A DNA stretch of 8,342 nt from Acidobacteriota bacterium (lineage in GTDB: Bacteria > Acidobacteriota > Aminicenantia > Aminicenantales > Saccharicenantaceae), in assembly GCA_003476685.1 (NCBI GenBank), contig DMVN01000056.1:507-8848 (forward strand). Reading direction: 5' to 3'. Positions 6,635 through 8,342 of the stretch are shown one piece after another. Below the pieces are notes generated by a model, which saw only the letters and a program-made list of their open reading frames with translations, was not told the origin of the DNA and searched no databases. Every line of letters begins with the position of its first letter. Within the stretch, counting starts at the first letter, position 1. Both the position numbers and the translations under genes were made by a program.

Positions 6635-6647
6635 AAGGAGTAAGGAG
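6635..6647 (+). promoter_or_regulatory. Tandem Shine-Dalgarno sites of inositol-3-phosphate synthase
   Basis: Two AAGGAG copies (6635-6640 and 6642-6647). The second lies six bases before the ATG at 6654, so it should be the functional one. Confidence 0.7.
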
Positions 6648-6653
6648 TCGGCC

Positions 6654-7967
6654 ATGAAAGATAAGATTCAAATTAAAAAAACAGAAGGCAAGCTTGGAGT
6701 TATGATTCCCGGTCTTGGGGCAGTGGCCACCACCTTTATTGCCGGGGTACTGCTGGCCAGGAAAGGCCTGGGGCGGCCTTATGGCTCTCTCACCCAGATG
6801 GGGACGATCAGACTTGGCAAGAGAACCGAAAAAAGAGTGCCGAAAATAAAGGATTTTGTGGAACTGGCCGAACTGGAGGACCTGGTCTTTACCGGCTGGG
6901 ACATTTTCCCTGACAACGCCTACGAGGCGGCCGTTAAAGCCGGGGTCCTGAGAAAAGAGCACCTGGAACCGGTAAAGGAAGAAATGGAAAAAATCAAGCC
7001 GCTGCCGGCGGTTTTTGACAGAAATTACGTGAAAAAGTTGGATGGACCAAACAAGAAGACCGGGGCCACCAAGTACGACCTGGCCTTGCAGCTGATGGAT
7101 GATATTAAAAAATTCAAAGAAGAAAATGGACTTAACCGGTTGGTGATGATCTGGTGTGCCAGCACTGAAGTTTTTATGAAGCCGGACCCGGTCCACGCTA
7201 CCGTGGAATCGCTGGAAAAGGCTATGAAAGAAAATCACCCGGCCATTGCTCCGAGCATGATTTATGCGTACGCGGCTATCAAGTCAGGTGTGCCCTTCAT
7301 CAACGGAGCGCCTAATCTCACGGTTGATATCCCGGCCATGATGGAGCTGGCCAAACAGAACAACGTACCGATCGCTGGCAAGGACTTCAAGACCGGTCAG
7401 ACGCTGATGAAAACCATCATTGCTCCAGGTTTGAAAGCCAGGTTGCTCGGTTTACACGGCTGGTTTTCAACCAACATCCTCGGTAACCGAGACGGCGAAG
7501 TTCTGGATGACCCGGATTCTTTTAAGACCAAGGAAGAGAGCAAGCTGGGTTCTCTTGAATACATCCTGCAGCCAGATGTTTATCCGGAGCTTTATGGAAA
7601 GTTTTATCATAAAGTTCGCATCAATTATTACCCACCCCGCGGGGATAACAAAGAAGGTTGGGACAACATTGATATTTTCGGCTGGCTGGGCTATCCGATG
7701 CAGATAAAGATTGACTTTCTCTGCCGCGATAGCATCCTGGCCGCGCCCATTGTCCTGGACCTGGTGCTGTTCATGGACCTGGCTCAGAGAGCTGGTTTCC
7801 GCGGTATTCAGGAATGGCTGTCCTTTTATTTCAAGACCCCGATGTGCGCCCCGGAGCTCTATCCGGAACATGACCTGTTCATCCAGTTGATGAAGCTAAA
7901 GAATACCTTGCGTTATATGAAAGGGGAGGAGCTGATTACCCACCTGGGTCTGGAATATTACGACTGA
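6654..7967 (+). CDS. myo-Inositol-3-phosphate synthase (inositol-1-phosphate synthase)
   Basis: Converts glucose 6-phosphate to 1D-myo-inositol 3-phosphate with tightly bound NAD, in the cytoplasm. 437 residues, normal for prokaryotic members. An N-terminal Rossmann-like region has the glycine loop IPGLGAVATTFIAG (18-31) and GWDIFPDNAYEAA (81-93). KLDGPN (128-133) follows. The catalytic domain has FINGAPN (215-221), AGKDFKTGQTLMKT (241-254, matching the GTDLKSGQTKMKS segment of yeast Ino1), FSTNILGNRDGEVLDDP (271-287), the KTKEESKLGS stretch (291-300) and CRDSILAAPIVLDLV (357-371), matching EDSLLATPLIIDLL. The key lysines K246, K253 and K297 appear kept. The ATG is fixed by AAGGAG six bases upstream. 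Its product is the expected substrate of the divergent PI-phosphate-synthase-like gene. The GH38 gene begins 79 nt downstream with its own apparent promoter. Confidence 0.94.
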   Translation: MKDKIQIKKTEGKLGVMIPGLGAVATTFIAGVLLARKGLGRPYGSLTQMGTIRLGKRTEKRVPKIKDFVELAELEDLVFTGWDIFPDNAYEAAVKAGVLRKEHLEPVKEEMEKIKPLPAVFDRNYVKKLDGPNKKTGATKYDLALQLMDDIKKFKEENGLNRLVMIWCASTEVFMKPDPVHATVESLEKAMKENHPAIAPSMIYAYAAIKSGVPFINGAPNLTVDIPAMMELAKQNNVPIAGKDFKTGQTLMKTIIAPGLKARLLGLHGWFSTNILGNRDGEVLDDPDSFKTKEESKLGSLEYILQPDVYPELYGKFYHKVRINYYPPRGDNKEGWDNIDIFGWLGYPMQIKIDFLCRDSILAAPIVLDLVLFMDLAQRAGFRGIQEWLSFYFKTPMCAPELYPEHDLFIQLMKLKNTLRYMKGEELITHLGLEYYD

Positions 7968-7986
7968 AAAAGCCAGCTCAGTCTGG

Positions 7987-8015
7987 TTGACACCTGTCTG
8001 GGTTTGTGAATTAAT
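7987..8015 (+). promoter_or_regulatory. Probable promoter of the GH38 gene
   Basis: Perfect -35 TTGACA (7987-7992), 17-bp spacer and -10 ATTAAT (8010-8015, 4 of 6) preceded by a TG extension at 8007-8008. Predicted leader is about 25 nt. GTCTGG occurs twice (7981-7986 and 7996-8001) flanking the -35, and GACA-CC-TGTC is a short dyad inside it, possibly a regulator site. Confidence 0.48.
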
Positions 8016-8035
8016 TAATTCTATTCTTTCCAACA

Positions 8036-8040
8036 AGAGG
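8036..8040 (+). promoter_or_regulatory. Shine-Dalgarno of the GH38 gene
   Basis: AGAGG six bases before the ATG at 8047; a moderate match that supports this start. Confidence 0.55.
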
Positions 8041-8046
8041 TTAAAG

Positions 8047-8342
8047 ATGGCCAAAAAATCTTGCCGAATCAAAAAAAGGCCTGGATTAATTATTATCCTG
8101 GCGGCTTTTTTTCTTGGCTGGTGGGCACTCCCATCCTTTTCCCAGAGCAGTTACGACCTCAGCCGAGAAAAAATCCTGTTTACCGTCGGTTATGCTCATC
8201 TTGATACTCAGTGGCGATGGGATTATCAGAAGACCATCCGGGAGTATATCTGGAATACCATGGTAGATAATTTTGCCCTGTTTGAGAAATACCCCAACTA
8301 TGTCTTTAACTTCAGCGGAGCCAACCGCTACCGGATGATGAA
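8047..8342 (+). CDS. Secreted alpha-mannosidase of glycoside hydrolase family 38, N-terminal fragment
   Basis: The first 98 residues of a gene cut by the right edge. Residues 1-12 are basic, 13-28 hydrophobic (LIIILAAFFLGWWAL), and a Ser-rich stretch follows, making a Sec signal peptide with cleavage around 32-34. The mature protein opens with ILFTVGYAHLDTQWRWDYQK (43-62), the GH38 start motif. H51 and D53 correspond to the first two zinc ligands (H90 and D92 of Drosophila Golgi mannosidase II). FNFSGANRYRMM fits the following strand-helix. GH38 enzymes hydrolyse alpha-mannosidic bonds with retention; export suggests action on glycans in the periplasm or outside. Catalytic Asp and remaining zinc ligands lie beyond the window. 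It may be cotranscribed with inositol-3-phosphate synthase as well as from its own promoter, but a functional link is only speculation. Confidence 0.88.
   Translation, partial: MAKKSCRIKKRPGLIIILAAFFLGWWALPSFSQSSYDLSREKILFTVGYAHLDTQWRWDYQKTIREYIWNTMVDNFALFEKYPNYVFNFSGANRYRMM

Larger units (their letters stand above)
6333..6653. other. Divergent intergenic control region, 321 bp, A/T-rich
   Basis: Separates the phosphatidyltransferase from inositol-3-phosphate synthase. It holds the leftward promoter (6342-6370), an 8-bp inverted repeat (6470-6490), a small GCCGA/TCGGC hairpin (6530-6549), the rightward promoter (6550-6576) and tandem Shine-Dalgarno sites (6635-6647). The middle, about 6371-6469, shows nothing I can name. 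No coding frame, tRNA or known riboswitch was recognised. Confidence 0.6.

Noticed and set aside
6597..7238. Open frame of 213 codons on the minus strand opposite inositol-3-phosphate synthase
   Set aside because: Antisense of a clearly identified enzyme, without recognisable domains or a start signal.
1..8342. Defence island, CRISPR, prophage, transposon or other new multi-gene system
   Set aside because: All eight genes are assigned to known families, and I saw no direct repeats, terminal inverted repeats, integrase or tRNA attachment sites.

Overview
The window is ordinary bacterial chromosome with moderate-to-high G+C, tightly packed genes, strong AGGAG-type ribosome binding sites and recognisable sigma-70 promoters. 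There are no mobile elements, CRISPR arrays, tRNAs or rRNAs. The gene mix is dnaG-rpoD, larB, a bacterial myo-inositol-phosphate synthase, a PI-phosphate-synthase-like enzyme and a secreted GH38 alpha-mannosidase. It would fit a Gram-negative-type environmental lineage such as the Acidobacteriota or Aminicenantes, but that placement is an impression and cannot be settled from this sequence.

Layout. Minus strand, right to left: larB (2940-3683), dnaG (1115-2839), then rpoD (GTG at 1055, running off the left edge). dnaG-rpoD is the core of the classical macromolecular-synthesis operon. Its usual first gene rpsU is missing, and larB, a nickel-pincer cofactor gene, sits upstream instead. A perfect TTGACA -35 with a 17-bp spacer lies before dnaG, and a 9-8-9 inverted repeat is centred almost exactly on that -35. 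Divergent from larB, on the plus strand, is a two-gene unit: a TPR protein (3822-4325) overlapping by ATGA a GlmU-like protein (4322-5668). In the GlmU-like protein the acetyltransferase half is intact, but the uridylyltransferase half has lost nearly all its catalytic motifs. Convergent to it is a CDP-alcohol phosphatidyltransferase (5691-6332, minus). Across a 321-bp A/T-rich divergent control region lie inositol-3-phosphate synthase (6654-7967, plus) and the first 98 codons of a secreted GH38 alpha-mannosidase (from 8047, cut by the right edge).

How the genes may work together. Inositol-3-phosphate synthase makes the soluble inositol phosphate, and the phosphatidyltransferase, with its KAR(A)E and RAER signatures, would attach it to CDP-diacylglycerol. 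Together they look like a small phosphatidylinositol-phosphate module (inference from family motifs and adjacency). larB, dnaG and rpoD have no functional link that I can see.

Main points worth a second look: the GlmU-like protein with a vestigial pyrophosphorylase domain, coupled to a TPR protein; the Thr replacing the usual Arg of the CDP-alcohol motif; the dyad on the dnaG-rpoD promoter; and two minus-strand genes whose promoters place transcription starts at or within about 3 nt of the start codon (leaderless mRNAs). I did not find a wholly new multi-gene system.
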